The notes below the pieces were generated by a model that ran no database searches, was not told where the DNA came from, and saw nothing but the letters and a program-made list of their open reading frames with translations. Shown piece after piece: positions 6,152 to 15,182 of a stretch of 53,002 bases of DNA (its first letter is position 1; every line of letters begins with the position of its first letter). The translations under genes were made by a program, and so were the position numbers. This DNA is from an uncultured Oscillibacter sp. (lineage in GTDB: Bacteria > Bacillota > Clostridia > Oscillospirales > Oscillospiraceae), in NCBI RefSeq assembly GCF_947654275.1, contig NZ_CANTJS010000021.1, positions 1-53,002 of the forward strand, in the 5' to 3' direction.

Positions 6152-7840
6152 ATGACTGAACAAATTACCGGAGCCCTTTTCAAGGAAATGATCCTCCACG
6201 GGGCCGCCGCCATTACCGCCCAAAAGCAGCCCATCAACGACCTCAACGTCTTCCCCGTCCCCGACGGGGACACGGGCACCAATATGTCCATGACCATCGG
6301 AACCGCCGTGACGGAGCTGCGGAAAACCGAGCCCGCCACGGTGGACCAGGCGGCCAGCCTCACCGCCTCCGCCCTGCTGCGGGGAGCGCGGGGAAACTCC
6401 GGCGTAATTCTCTCCCTGCTCTTCCGGGGCCTCTCCAAGGGGCTGAAGGGCCGTGAGACCGCCGGCGCAGAGGTCTTCGCCGCCGCCATGCAGGAGGGCG
6501 TTTCCTCCGCCTACAAGGCGGTCATGAAGCCCGCCGAGGGCACCGTGCTGACGGTCTCCCGTCTCGCCGCCAAACGGGCGGTGGAGGCCGCCGCCTCCGG
6601 AAACGGCGTGGAAGCGGTGCTGGCTGCCGCCCTTGAGGAGGGGCAGGCCGCTCTGGCCCAGACCATTGAGATGAACCCGGTTCTGAAAAAGGCCGGCGTG
6701 GTGGACGCAGGCGGCAAGGGCTACCTTTTGATTCTGGAAGGGATGCTGGCCGCCGTCCGGGGCGAGCCCCTGCCGGAGACTCCCGACGAGGAAGCGCCTC
6801 AGAAGGCCAAAGCCGACTTCAACGTCTTCGCCTCAGAGGAAATTACCTTTGCCTTCGACACGGTGTTCATCGTGCGGAAAAAGCAGGCGGAGCTGGACCT
6901 GGAGCCCTTCCGGGCCTATCTGAACAGCATTGGAGACAGCCTGGTCATCGGTGAGGATGACGAGGCCTTCAAGGTCCACGTCCATACCAACATCCCCGGA
7001 AGCGCCCTGACGGAGGCCCAGAAATACGGCACCCTGGAGCTGGCGAAGATTGAGAACATGCGGACCCAGTACGAGGACGTGGCCGCCGGCAAAAAGGCCC
7101 AGAGCGTTGACGATTTGGACATGGAGGAATCCGCCTCCGAGGCGAATCATGACGAACCCCGCACCCCTGCCCCGCCCGAGAAAAAATACGGCTTCCTCTC
7201 CGTCTGCGCCGGCGACGGTCTGGCCACGGTGTTCCAGGACCTGGGCGTTGACGGCGTGGTGTCCGGCGGGCAGACCATGAACCCCTCCACGGAGAGCATT
7301 CTGGCAGGCGTGGAGCAGATTCCCGCCGAAACCGTGTTCATCCTTCCCAACAACAGCAACATCATCATGGCCGCCCAGCAGTGCGGGGCGCTGACGGAGA
7401 AAAACGTGGTGGTCATTCCCACCAAAACCGTTCCCCAGGGCATCACCGCCATGATGAATGTGGATTTTGAGGCCTCCGATGCCCAGTCCATCACCGACGC
7501 CATGATGGACTGCCTCTCCGGCGTCACCACGGCCCAGATCACCTATGCCGCCCGGGACTCGGACTTTGACGGCTTCGCCATCAAGGAAGGGGACTATCTC
7601 GCCCTGGAAGAAGGCAAGCTCTTCGGCACAGACAACTCCCTGGACGCGCTGCTGGAACAGCTGGCCGCGGACGCCGCGGAACGGGACGCCTCCTTTATCT
7701 CCCTGTACTTCGGCCAGGACGTCCGCGAGGAAGACGCCCAGCTGGCCGGGCAGTTTTTCCAGAAGGCCTGTCCCAACGCGGAGGTTATGGTCCTCTCCGG
7801 AGGTCAGCCCGTATACTATTATATTATCTCCATGGAATAA
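6152..7840 (+). CDS. fakA: DAK2-domain protein, fatty acid kinase ATP-binding subunit
   Basis: FakA phosphorylates fatty acids bound to a FakB (DegV-type) carrier, feeding exogenous fatty acids into phospholipid synthesis. The product has 562 residues. The N-terminal DAK2 domain (about 8-200) has NVFPVPDGDTGTNMSMT for Mg-ATP binding and LLRGARGNSGVILS. A central domain (about 225-310) follows, then an acidic linker (DDLDMEESASEAN). The C-terminal domain (about 350-562) has VVSGGQTMNPSTESIL and ILPNNSNIIMAA. No FakB gene is nearby. GGGAGG precedes the ATG. Confidence 0.9.
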   Translation: MTEQITGALFKEMILHGAAAITAQKQPINDLNVFPVPDGDTGTNMSMTIGTAVTELRKTEPATVDQAASLTASALLRGARGNSGVILSLLFRGLSKGLKGRETAGAEVFAAAMQEGVSSAYKAVMKPAEGTVLTVSRLAAKRAVEAAASGNGVEAVLAAALEEGQAALAQTIEMNPVLKKAGVVDAGGKGYLLILEGMLAAVRGEPLPETPDEEAPQKAKADFNVFASEEITFAFDTVFIVRKKQAELDLEPFRAYLNSIGDSLVIGEDDEAFKVHVHTNIPGSALTEAQKYGTLELAKIENMRTQYEDVAAGKKAQSVDDLDMEESASEANHDEPRTPAPPEKKYGFLSVCAGDGLATVFQDLGVDGVVSGGQTMNPSTESILAGVEQIPAETVFILPNNSNIIMAAQQCGALTEKNVVVIPTKTVPQGITAMMNVDFEASDAQSITDAMMDCLSGVTTAQITYAARDSDFDGFAIKEGDYLALEEGKLFGTDNSLDALLEQLAADAAERDASFISLYFGQDVREEDAQLAGQFFQKACPNAEVMVLSGGQPVYYYIISME

Positions 7841-7846
7841 GCAGAC

Positions 7847-7878
7847 GGGCCCGGACCTGTGTCCGGGTCCCTCTTTTG
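7847..7878 (+). terminator. terminator between fakA and gluQ
   Basis: GGGCCCGGAC, loop CTGT, GTCCGGGTCCC is followed by TCTTTTG. It lies only about 20 bp before gluQ, so gluQ may be partly read through. Confidence 0.7.
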
Positions 7879-7898
7879 CGGTGAAAGGAGGTCCTGTT

Positions 7899-8840
7899 AT
7901 GACCGTGGGCCGGTTCGCCCCCTCCCCCAGCGGGCGCATCCATCTGGGGAACATCCTGTGCTGTCTGCTGGCGTGGCTCAGCGCCCGGCAAAAGGGCGGC
8001 AGAGTGATTCTGCGCATCGAGGACCTGGACGCCGCCCGCTGCCCCCGCCGGTACGCGGAGCAGATGATTGAGGACCTCCGGTGGCTGGGCCTGCTTTGGG
8101 ATGAGGGACCGGAGGCGGACGGCTGTGGCGGCACCTTCTTCCAAAGCCAGCGGACCGCCCTCTATCAGGCGGCGCTGGAACGGCTGGAGGCCATGGGACT
8201 GGTCTATCCCTGCTTCTGCACACGGGCGGAGCTTCACGCCGCCAGCGCCCCTCACCGGGAGGACGGCCAGGTGATCTATGCCGGGACCTGCCGGAGCCTC
8301 TCCCCCGCTCAGGCGGCGGAAAGGGCCAGACTCCGGCCCCCGGCCCTCCGGCTCCGCGTCCCTGACAAGGAGTATCGTTTCATAGACGCTCACATGGGCC
8401 TCTACGGGGAACGGCTGGACAGGGACTGCGGGGACTTTCTGCTGCGCCGCTCCGACGGCATGTTTGCCTATCAGCTGGCGGTGGTGGTGGACGACGCCGC
8501 CATGGGCGTCACAGAGGTTGTCCGGGGAGCGGATCTGCTGTCCTCCACGCCCCGGCAGCTGTATCTGTATGAGCTGCTGGGCCTGACGCCGCCCCGGTTC
8601 CTCCACTTCCCTCTCCTGCTGGCCCCCGACGGACGGCGGCTGTCCAAGCGAGACGCGGACGCGGGTCTGGATACCCTGCAAGGCCGGGTTTCCGCGGAGG
8701 AACTCCTGGGAAAGCTGGCCTGGCTGGCGGGCTTCAATCCCTCCGGCGGGCCCAGAAGCGCCCAATCTCTGCTTCAGGACTTTTCCTGGGAAAAGGTGCC
8801 CCGGGCAGACATTCGCCTGCCTGAAAACCTGTTCGGGTGA
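7899..8840 (+). CDS. gluQ: glutamyl-Q tRNA(Asp) synthetase
   Basis: GluQRS activates glutamate and attaches it to the queuosine of tRNA(Asp). The product has 313 residues, a class I synthetase catalytic core without the anticodon-binding domain, as expected for the family. It shows RFAPSPSGRIHLGN (HIGH-like motif) at the N-terminus, IEDLDAARCPR, the zinc-site region YPCFCTRAEL with a later YAGTC, and LSKRDADAG (KMSKS-like). The ATG at 7899 has AAAGGAGG at ideal distance; the frame is open further upstream but only inside fakA. Confidence 0.93.
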   Translation: MTVGRFAPSPSGRIHLGNILCCLLAWLSARQKGGRVILRIEDLDAARCPRRYAEQMIEDLRWLGLLWDEGPEADGCGGTFFQSQRTALYQAALERLEAMGLVYPCFCTRAELHAASAPHREDGQVIYAGTCRSLSPAQAAERARLRPPALRLRVPDKEYRFIDAHMGLYGERLDRDCGDFLLRRSDGMFAYQLAVVVDDAAMGVTEVVRGADLLSSTPRQLYLYELLGLTPPRFLHFPLLLAPDGRRLSKRDADAGLDTLQGRVSAEELLGKLAWLAGFNPSGGPRSAQSLLQDFSWEKVPRADIRLPENLFG

Positions 8841-8883
8841 ATCCATTAACAGCCTTTGGGGCGCAATCAATTGAAGAGACGGG

Positions 8884-8920
8884 AACGAGGACCGGGGACA
8901 TAAGTCCCCGGTCCTCGTTT
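8884..8920. terminator. bidirectional terminator between gluQ and the EFR1-type gene
   Basis: A perfect 16-bp stem, AACGAGGACCGGGGAC and its complement, encloses the loop ATAA. T-runs or A-runs flank both sides. It serves two converging genes. Confidence 0.88.
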
Positions 8921-9745
8921 TCACAGAAACACCGCGTTTTCCCTGGGCTCCTGAAAATTCTTTTCCAGCATGGCCACATGAGACAGGAATGCGGGATCGT
9001 CAAAATACTTGGCATGGTGGGTACATTTCCGGACACAGCACTGACACTTGATGCAGGTTCCCGGCACTGCGGCCACATTGGCCGGGTCAATGGCGCCCAT
9101 GGGGCACAGCCGGGCGCAGACGCCGCAGTTGCAGCATTTGGACAGGTCCGTCTGGGGCTTTGCCTTCAAAAACTGCGTGGGCTGACCGTCCAGCCCCCTG
9201 GGCACATAGTAGGGCGCTTCCGGGTCTCCCGGAACCTCCACCGGCGGAGGCGGAGCCTCCAGGCCCCGAAGCTTTTCGGCAATCCGCTTTCCAAATTCCC
9301 GCAGCTCCCGCTGGTCGTCCCAGTCCGGGCGGCCTTCTCCCAGAACGTCTGTAAAGGCATGACGCCCCACAAAGGCCCCGGCCGCCGCGGTCCGGAAGCC
9401 GTTTGTCTCCAGCAGAGCGCAGAGCTCCGCCAGCGCGTTGTCAAAGGCACGGTTGCCAAAGGTCACCACCGGCACGGCAAGGGCTCCGTTGCCCCGGAGC
9501 CGGGCCCGAAAATCCGGCGCGATTTTGTTGGGCACCCGGCCTGCGTATGTGGGTGTTCCCACCACCACCAAATCCCCGGGGCCAAAGCTGTAATCCGCCG
9601 CCCGCTCCTCGGGTTTTCTGAACCCGTGGAAAACCGCCTGCGGCAGTCCCAGTTCTTTTTCCAGGGCCTCCGCCAAAAGACGGACCATCTTTTCCGTCAC
9701 GCCGGCGCCGCTGTAGCAAAGCGCATGAATCTGTTTGATTTCCAT
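8921..9745 (-). CDS. EFR1-type flavodoxin / 2x[4Fe-4S] ferredoxin
   Basis: The product has 274 residues. The flavodoxin-like half (1-170) starts with the FMN-site-like segment ALCYSGAGVTEKMVR and contains VVVGTPTYAGRVPNK. The ferredoxin half (about 205-260) has two clusters: CCNCGVCARLCPMGAI and CIKCQCCVRKCTHHAKY, each CX2CX2CX3C-like. Such proteins shuttle electrons in anaerobes; the partner is unknown. ATG 9745 follows AAGGGGAC and is preferred over an ATG at 9760. It lies 16 bp downstream of a small conserved gene. Confidence 0.88.
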   Translation of the reverse strand: MEIKQIHALCYSGAGVTEKMVRLLAEALEKELGLPQAVFHGFRKPEERAADYSFGPGDLVVVGTPTYAGRVPNKIAPDFRARLRGNGALAVPVVTFGNRAFDNALAELCALLETNGFRTAAAGAFVGRHAFTDVLGEGRPDWDDQRELREFGKRIAEKLRGLEAPPPPVEVPGDPEAPYYVPRGLDGQPTQFLKAKPQTDLSKCCNCGVCARLCPMGAIDPANVAAVPGTCIKCQCCVRKCTHHAKYFDDPAFLSHVAMLEKNFQEPRENAVFL

Positions 9746-9761
9746 ACTGTCCCCTTCCATA

Positions 9762-9971
9762 TCACAGGGAAAAATCCTGCTCGCTGAGTCTCTTCGTGTC
9801 CAGCGCCGCCGGACGGGGCGGAACCCGCTTCAGCGGGTCATAGCGAAAGGACCGGCAGGAGTGCTCCACCGGCACCACGCCCCGCTTGACGCAGGCCACC
9901 TCACGCTCATTGAGCTGCTGTCCCCGCTGGCAGTAGGCGCAGCGGGGGTCGATATTCTTCCGAAACAGCAT
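9762..9971 (-). CDS. conserved small Cys-containing protein, unknown
   Basis: The product has 69 residues. A CXXC pair (CAYCQRG) and two later cysteines (VACVKRG, HSCRSF) could form a small metal site. The end reads DPLKRVPPRPA and LSEQDFSL. I recall close look-alikes in many Clostridia, with no known function. The ATG follows GGAGGGCCC. It sits 21 bp downstream of clpE and 16 bp upstream of the EFR1-type gene, so the three are probably cotranscribed. Confidence 0.8.
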   Translation of the reverse strand: MLFRKNIDPRCAYCQRGQQLNEREVACVKRGVVPVEHSCRSFRYDPLKRVPPRPAALDTKRLSEQDFSL

Positions 9972-9992
9972 GGGCCCTCCTTTTCTCTCCGC

Positions 9993-12299
9993 TTACCTTG
10001 CCGTCAGGCACACGGAATCCTGGTCCACCCCCGCGCTGATCCCGGCGATGGGCGCTTCGTAGCTGTCGATGATTTTGGTGGCCATGGGGTCCTCCAGCTC
10101 CTTCTGAATGGTCCGCCGGAGGTTTCGCGCGCCATAGGTGCGGGAATAGGATTTTTTCGTCAGCAGCTCCAGCAGGGCGCTGTCATAGGTAAAGGTGATG
10201 CCCTTCTCCCGCAGGGAGTCCCGCAGCTCGTCCAGCATAATCCGGGCAATGGCCTGGAAATTCTCCTCGGAGAGCCGGTTGAAGGTAATCACGGCGTCCA
10301 CCCGGTTGATGAACTCCGGCCGCAGGAACTGCTGGAGCGCCTTCATGGCCTTCTCACTGTCCTGCTGGCTGAAGCTCCGGTCAAAGCCCACGGAGCCGCT
10401 TTCCCTGTTTCCGCTGCCGGCGTTGGAGGTCATCACGATGATGGTATTTTCAAAGTTTACCTTCCGCCCGTGGGCGTCGGTGATTTCCCCGTCGTCCAGA
10501 ATTTGCAGCAGCACATTCAGAACATCGGGGTGGGCCTTCTCAATCTCGTCGAAGAGGATGACGGCATAGGGCTTCCGGCGGATTTTCTCCGTCAGCTGAC
10601 CCGCCTCGTCATAGCCCACGTAACCCGGCGGAGAGCCTACGATTCGGGAAACGGAGTGCTTCTCCATGAATTCCGACATGTCCAGCCGGATCAGGGCGTC
10701 GGGGGTATTGAACAGGTCGCTGGCCAGCTGCTTCACCAGCTCCGTCTTGCCCACGCCGGTGGAGCCGACGAAAATGAAGCTCACAGGCTTGTGCTTGGGA
10801 GAGATGCCCACCCGGTTCCGGCGGACCGCGGCGGACACGGCGGCAATGGCCTCGTCCTGACCGATGATGTGCTCCTTCAGCCGGGCTTCCAGCTGGCTGA
10901 GGCGCTGGAATTCCTGTTCCCGGATGCGGGAGGCGGGAATCTTGGTCCACAGCTCAATCACATGGGCCAGATTTTCCATGGACAGCTGGGGATCGCCCTT
11001 CTCGTTCAGGCTCTCCTGCTCCGTGCTGAGCTGGAGATCCCGGCTTTTCAGCTCCGCCATGCGGGCGTAATCCTCTTCGGTCTTCTCCTCCTTCTCCTCC
11101 AGCATGGCGCGCTCCTTGGCGTAGTCGTCCAGCTCCCGCTGAATCTCCATCCGCCGGGAGATATCCGGGTCCTTCAGATTCAAATCAGAGCAGGCCTCGT
11201 CAATCAGGTCAATGGCCTTATCCGGCAGGAACCGGTCGGTAATGTAACGCTCGCTGAGCAGCACCGCCTGACGGAGGATGCCGTCGGACATTTTCACGCC
11301 GTGGAATTTCTCATAGTTGGGGGCCAGGCCCTTCAGGATGGCCACGGAGTCCTCAATGGAGGGCTCATTGACCGTGACGGGCTGGAACCGGCGCTCCAGA
11401 GCGCTGTCCTTCTCAATGGATTTACGGTATTCGTTGAAGGTCGTGGCGCCAATCACCTGAATCTCTCCCCGGGAAAGGGCGGGCTTGAGAATGTTGGCGG
11501 CGTTCATGCTCCCCTCGGCGTCTCCGGCCCCCACCAGGGTATGGACCTCGTCAATCATCAGAATGATGTTCCCCAGCCGCTTCACCTCGTCAATCAGGCC
11601 CTTCATGCGGCTCTCAAACTGGCCCCGGAACTGGGTGCCGGCCACCAGCGCCGTCAGGTCCAGGATGTGGACCTCCTTCTCCCGGAGCTTAAAGGGCACG
11701 TCGCCCTTGGCGATGCGCTGGGCCAGCCCCTCGGCAATGGCGGTTTTTCCGACGCCGGGCTCACCAATCAGGCAGGGATTGTTTTTCTGGCGGCGGTTGA
11801 GAATCTGGACCACCCGCTCAATCTCCTGGGTCCGGCCAATCACCGGGTCCAGCTTGTTATCCTTGGCCTTCTGGGTCAGGGAAATGCAGTAATTTTCCAG
11901 ATATTTCCGCTTTCCGTTCTTGGGCTCCTTGCGTTCCTTCCGCTCCTTTTCCCGGCCCTCGTCGGGAGCGTCCTCTTTCTTGGCCTCGCCGCCGGAGAAC
12001 AGCCGGTTCAGGAAGGGGAAGGTGGCGGTCTTGCCCTCTTCCTCCTCTTCCTCCCCTTCGCTGGGAATCTCGTCAATATTTTCCACGCCGTTCATCGCCT
12101 GCATCATTTCGCTGTTGAGGGTTTCCAAATCCTCGTCGGAGATACCCATGCGTTTCATCATGTCGTCCACCTGGGGAAGCCCCAGGTCCTTGGCGCATTT
12201 CAGGCACAGGCCCTCATTGATGGTCTTGTCACCGTCCAGCTTGGAAATGAACACCACGGCCACATTTTTTTTACATCTTGAACAAAGTGTCGGCTGCAT
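9993..12299 (-). CDS. clpE: ClpE-type AAA+ unfoldase (Clp protease ATP-binding subunit)
   Basis: This Hsp100 unfoldase probably works with ClpP, which is not in the window. The product has 768 residues. The N-terminus is a zinc finger CSRC-X22-CLKC (about 6-35), the hallmark of ClpE, in place of the ClpC/ClpA N-domain repeats. An acidic linker (about 70-85) follows. AAA1 has GEPGVGKTAIAEG and LIDEVHTLVGAG; a coiled middle region lies near 400-450; AAA2 has FVGSTGVGKTELVKQLA and ILFDEIEKAHPD. VGF in the AAA2 loop fits ClpP docking. The start is ATG 12299 with GGAGG nine bases upstream. No CtsR gene is adjacent. Confidence 0.9.
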   Translation of the reverse strand: MQPTLCSRCKKNVAVVFISKLDGDKTINEGLCLKCAKDLGLPQVDDMMKRMGISDEDLETLNSEMMQAMNGVENIDEIPSEGEEEEEEGKTATFPFLNRLFSGGEAKKEDAPDEGREKERKERKEPKNGKRKYLENYCISLTQKAKDNKLDPVIGRTQEIERVVQILNRRQKNNPCLIGEPGVGKTAIAEGLAQRIAKGDVPFKLREKEVHILDLTALVAGTQFRGQFESRMKGLIDEVKRLGNIILMIDEVHTLVGAGDAEGSMNAANILKPALSRGEIQVIGATTFNEYRKSIEKDSALERRFQPVTVNEPSIEDSVAILKGLAPNYEKFHGVKMSDGILRQAVLLSERYITDRFLPDKAIDLIDEACSDLNLKDPDISRRMEIQRELDDYAKERAMLEEKEEKTEEDYARMAELKSRDLQLSTEQESLNEKGDPQLSMENLAHVIELWTKIPASRIREQEFQRLSQLEARLKEHIIGQDEAIAAVSAAVRRNRVGISPKHKPVSFIFVGSTGVGKTELVKQLASDLFNTPDALIRLDMSEFMEKHSVSRIVGSPPGYVGYDEAGQLTEKIRRKPYAVILFDEIEKAHPDVLNVLLQILDDGEITDAHGRKVNFENTIIVMTSNAGSGNRESGSVGFDRSFSQQDSEKAMKALQQFLRPEFINRVDAVITFNRLSEENFQAIARIMLDELRDSLREKGITFTYDSALLELLTKKSYSRTYGARNLRRTIQKELEDPMATKIIDSYEAPIAGISAGVDQDSVCLTAR

Positions 12300-12483
12300 T
12301 TTCTTAAACCTCCACGCGCCCACCGGCGCTCTTAATAGACATTGTAGATGCCCGCGTCAGGCGGGCGACGGGTCCGTTTTCCGGTTTTCCCGGAAGCCCC
12401 GGAAGCCCCGGAAAAAACGCCTCAATCCGGAAGAAGCGCAGGAAAAAAGCCTTGGTGCAAAAAAAGCTCTGGCACAGAAAAAT
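12300..12483. other. intergenic region upstream of clpE
   Basis: It holds a 6-bp hairpin GCCCGC / GCGGGC (12351-12367) and a doubled CGGAAGCCC near 12390-12410. I saw no clear -35/-10 pair and no CtsR-type operator. Confidence 0.35.
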
Positions 12484-13170
12484 TCAGCGCTGAAAAAGCT
12501 TCAAGGCGTCCAGAGGGCTATGTACGGCGAAGAACCGGAACAGACGGCTCTCCTCCTCCCCCACGGAAACCCCCAGCGTCCGCAGCGCCCACGCCGCCAG
12601 AAACAGCAGCAGAGCCGCCTCCAGCAGTCCCAGGGCTCCGCCGCCCAGGGCGTTGAGCCCATGGAGTCCCGGCAGGCGCAGCACCAGGTCCAGGGCCCGG
12701 ACCAGCAGATGAAGCAGCACGGTCAGCACCGTGAAAGAGACCGTAAACAGCAGACCGTGTAAAAACGAACGGGCCAGACTCTCCACCACCGCCGTGGCGG
12801 CGGAGACGCCGGTCTCCCGAATGGTCTCCCCGGCCTCCGAGGCCAGAGCCTCCCGCCGTTCCGCATCCAGACCCAGCAGGTCCAGCAGGTCTTCCAGCCC
12901 CTCCGGCATGGCGCCGGGCATATGGCCCTGGGGCAGATTCTTCTGAATCTCCGCCTCCACCCGGGCCTCTATGTGCCGCTCGACAGCGGGGGCCAGCAGC
13001 TTCGCCGCGGGACCAGAGAGCGCCGAGGCAATCACGCTGGCGCCAATCAGGGCCGCCAGCACCACCGCCAGGCCCGCGAGACTCCTCAGCAGACCCTTTT
13101 TGGCCCCCCATACGGTAAATCCCAGCAGCACCGCCGCGGCAGCCGCATCTATTATAACAGGTGATGACAA
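12484..13170 (-). CDS. CvpA family membrane protein
   Basis: The product has 228 residues. There are two N-terminal membrane segments (about 5-25 and 30-50), an acidic, helical, probably extracytoplasmic or cytoplasmic middle (65-120), and two C-terminal membrane segments (about 130-160, 175-200) with GLHGLNALGGGALGLLEA, the glycine-rich stretch seen in CvpA proteins. CvpA was first linked to colicin V export and is now seen as a general envelope-homeostasis protein. The start appears to be TTG at 13170, with AGAGGTAGGA upstream. The DUF5711 gene lies 58 bp upstream on the same strand. Confidence 0.82.
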   Translation of the reverse strand: MSSPVIIDAAAAAVLLGFTVWGAKKGLLRSLAGLAVVLAALIGASVIASALSGPAAKLLAPAVERHIEARVEAEIQKNLPQGHMPGAMPEGLEDLLDLLGLDAERREALASEAGETIRETGVSAATAVVESLARSFLHGLLFTVSFTVLTVLLHLLVRALDLVLRLPGLHGLNALGGGALGLLEAALLLFLAAWALRTLGVSVGEEESRLFRFFAVHSPLDALKLFQR

Positions 13171-13228
13171 ACTTTCCTACCTCTTTTCCTGTAAACGTTT
13201 TGTGAATTTGCCCATCAATTTTTCACAT

Positions 13229-14425
13229 TCATGGCAGGAACAGACTGGCGGAGCTGCCCGACAGCATCAGCACCGACCCGTCGGGCCGCATCAGCACCTC
13301 CCGGACGTCCTCCACCCCCCGCAGGGAGGCGTAGGTCTGCAGGTCCTGATTATAGACCTCCAGACGGCCGCTGTAAAGTACCGCCAGATACCGCCCGGCG
13401 GCGGAGAGGCTCAATATCTCCTCCCGCACCTCCAGAGTCCCCAGCTCCGCGCCGTCGCTGTCCACCGTCACCAGACGGCCCACGCTGCCGGAGCGGTAAC
13501 GGTTCAGCAGCAGCGCCGTAAAGCCGTCGCCCCCCAGGTCAAAATCCCGCAGGTAGTCCCCGCCATAGGAATAGGACGCCTCGATTTCCCCGTCGGGTTT
13601 GGCATAGCTCAGGACGGTATCGGAAACGGCGGCAATCTTCCCGTTCTGCTGGCCGATGGCGGCCACCAGCCCGCCGGAGACATCATAATCCGCCGCGGGC
13701 TCCTCCTTTGTCAGCTCATAGAGCACAATATTGCTGACAAAGACGCCGTTTTCCTGTCCCAGGGTCACCGCCGCCAGGCGCTTTCCCACCACGCAGCCGT
13801 CCAGCACAAAACGCCGCCGGGAGTCAAAGGCAAAGGCCAGCTTCATTTCCGGGTCATAGACGCTGACACAGCCCTTGCAGCCCTTTTTCTCCGCCGTCAC
13901 CGCCAGCCAGCCGTCTTCGTTCAGCGAGGCGGCAAGGAAGGGCTCCCCCTCGGCGGCGGTCAGCTCCAGCATCATGCCGCCCGCGTTTGCCACATACAGA
14001 GAGGTTCCGCCCACGTCGTAGGCCGCCAGCCGGCCGCCTCCGGCGGTGAGGGCAGGCGCTCCCATGTTTACATCGACGGACCAGAGCTCCTGACCGCCTT
14101 TATCGAACAGCCGCAGGGACGTCTCCGACAGCACCGCCAAATTCTCCTCAACGGCGGCAAAACGGTTCTTCGGTGAGGCGTCATATGCGTAGAGGGCCGT
14201 CCCCCCTGTCTGCTCCGGCCGGCCATAGTTCAGATAGCGGCGGAGAATGTCAAAGCCGGTACCGTCCCGGTAGGCCGCCAGCACCACCACCGCCAGCACC
14301 AGAGCCAGGGCCAGGAAAAAAGTGAGAAAGCTTTTCAGCTTCCCGTTTTTCTCAGCCCGCCGGGCCCTTCGGGCCTCCTGTTCCCCGTCGTCATCATTCC
14401 AGATATCCTTCCGCCCGTCACTCAT
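13229..14425 (-). CDS. DUF5711 family membrane-anchored beta-propeller-like protein
   Basis: The product has 398 residues: a short charged cytoplasmic N-terminus, one membrane segment (about 32-52, FLTFFLALALVLAVVVLAAY), and a large outer domain of repeating short beta motifs (SLRLFDKGGQELWSVDV, GGRLAAYDVGGTSLYV, and others), like a WD/PQQ-type propeller. The function is unknown; a sensing or scaffold role at the cell surface is inference. The ATG overlaps the end of truA by 8 bp, so the two are translationally coupled. CvpA follows. Confidence 0.8.
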   Translation of the reverse strand: MSDGRKDIWNDDDGEQEARRARRAEKNGKLKSFLTFFLALALVLAVVVLAAYRDGTGFDILRRYLNYGRPEQTGGTALYAYDASPKNRFAAVEENLAVLSETSLRLFDKGGQELWSVDVNMGAPALTAGGGRLAAYDVGGTSLYVANAGGMMLELTAAEGEPFLAASLNEDGWLAVTAEKKGCKGCVSVYDPEMKLAFAFDSRRRFVLDGCVVGKRLAAVTLGQENGVFVSNIVLYELTKEEPAADYDVSGGLVAAIGQQNGKIAAVSDTVLSYAKPDGEIEASYSYGGDYLRDFDLGGDGFTALLLNRYRSGSVGRLVTVDSDGAELGTLEVREEILSLSAAGRYLAVLYSGRLEVYNQDLQTYASLRGVEDVREVLMRPDGSVLMLSGSSASLFLP

Positions 14426-15173
14426 TCAGCCGTTCATCCTCATACCACAGTCTTGTCAGGTACAGTCCGCCGGGGGGCGCGGTGGGTCCCGCCAGGCTCC
14501 GGTCCCCCCGTTCCAGAATCTCCGGAATATCCTCCGGGGCAAATTTTCCCTCGGCGGCATAGAGCACCGTGCCGGTGATGGCCCGGACCATGTTGTACAA
14601 AAATCCGTCGGCGCAGACCCGCAGCTCCAGCAGGTCGCCGTTCCGGGTCACGTCGCACCAGTAGACAGTCCGGACGGTGGTCCGGGTCTCCGTGCCCACG
14701 GAGCGGACCGCCCGGAAATCATGGGTCCCCACAAACATATGGGCCGCCCGGTTCAAAAAGTCCTCATCCAGCCGCTTCGGGTAAAAATAAGCCCGGTTGA
14801 CATAGAAGGGATTTTTAAAGCGGGAGTTATAGATACGGTAGGTATATTCCTTTTTGATACAGGATCCGATGGCGTTGAACGCCTCCGGAACCTCCACCGC
14901 CTCCCGGATGGCGATATCCTCCGGGGTGTGGGTGTTGATGGCGTAGGGCATCCGGTCAATGGGAATGCGGCTGTCCGTGCGGAAATTTGCCACATACCGC
15001 TCCGCGTGTACTCCGGCGTCGGTCCGTCCGCAGCCGGTGAGATGGACCGGCCCGCCGCATACCCTTCCAATGGCCTTTTCCAGCGTTTCGCAGACGCTGG
15101 CGGCGTTTTTCTGCACCTGCCAGCCGTGGTAGGCAGTGCCGTTATAGGCGAGTTTCAAGGCAATATTGCGCAT
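14418..15173 (-). CDS. truA: tRNA pseudouridine(38-40) synthase
   Basis: TruA isomerises U38-40 in the anticodon arm. The product has 251 residues, standard length. It shows LKLAYNGTAYHGWQVQ at the start, GCGRTDAGVHAERYVANF with the catalytic Asp, and FLYNMVRAITGTVL. It is translationally coupled to the downstream DUF5711 gene. Ten bases separate it from the gene upstream. Confidence 0.97.
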   Translation of the reverse strand: MRNIALKLAYNGTAYHGWQVQKNAASVCETLEKAIGRVCGGPVHLTGCGRTDAGVHAERYVANFRTDSRIPIDRMPYAINTHTPEDIAIREAVEVPEAFNAIGSCIKKEYTYRIYNSRFKNPFYVNRAYFYPKRLDEDFLNRAAHMFVGTHDFRAVRSVGTETRTTVRTVYWCDVTRNGDLLELRVCADGFLYNMVRAITGTVLYAAEGKFAPEDIPEILERGDRSLAGPTAPPGGLYLTRLWYEDERLNE

Positions 15174-15182
15174 CGTTTCTCC

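Noticed and set aside
7545..7898. Longer N-terminus for gluQ
   Set aside because: The frame is open upstream but lies inside fakA. The family starts at RFAPSPSG, and the ATG at 7899 has an excellent ribosome site.
9735..12281. Long open frame on the plus strand opposite clpE (about 848 codons)
   Set aside because: It is antisense to a clear ClpE protein with all motifs. GC-rich coding DNA produces such shadows; it has no ribosome site or family resemblance.
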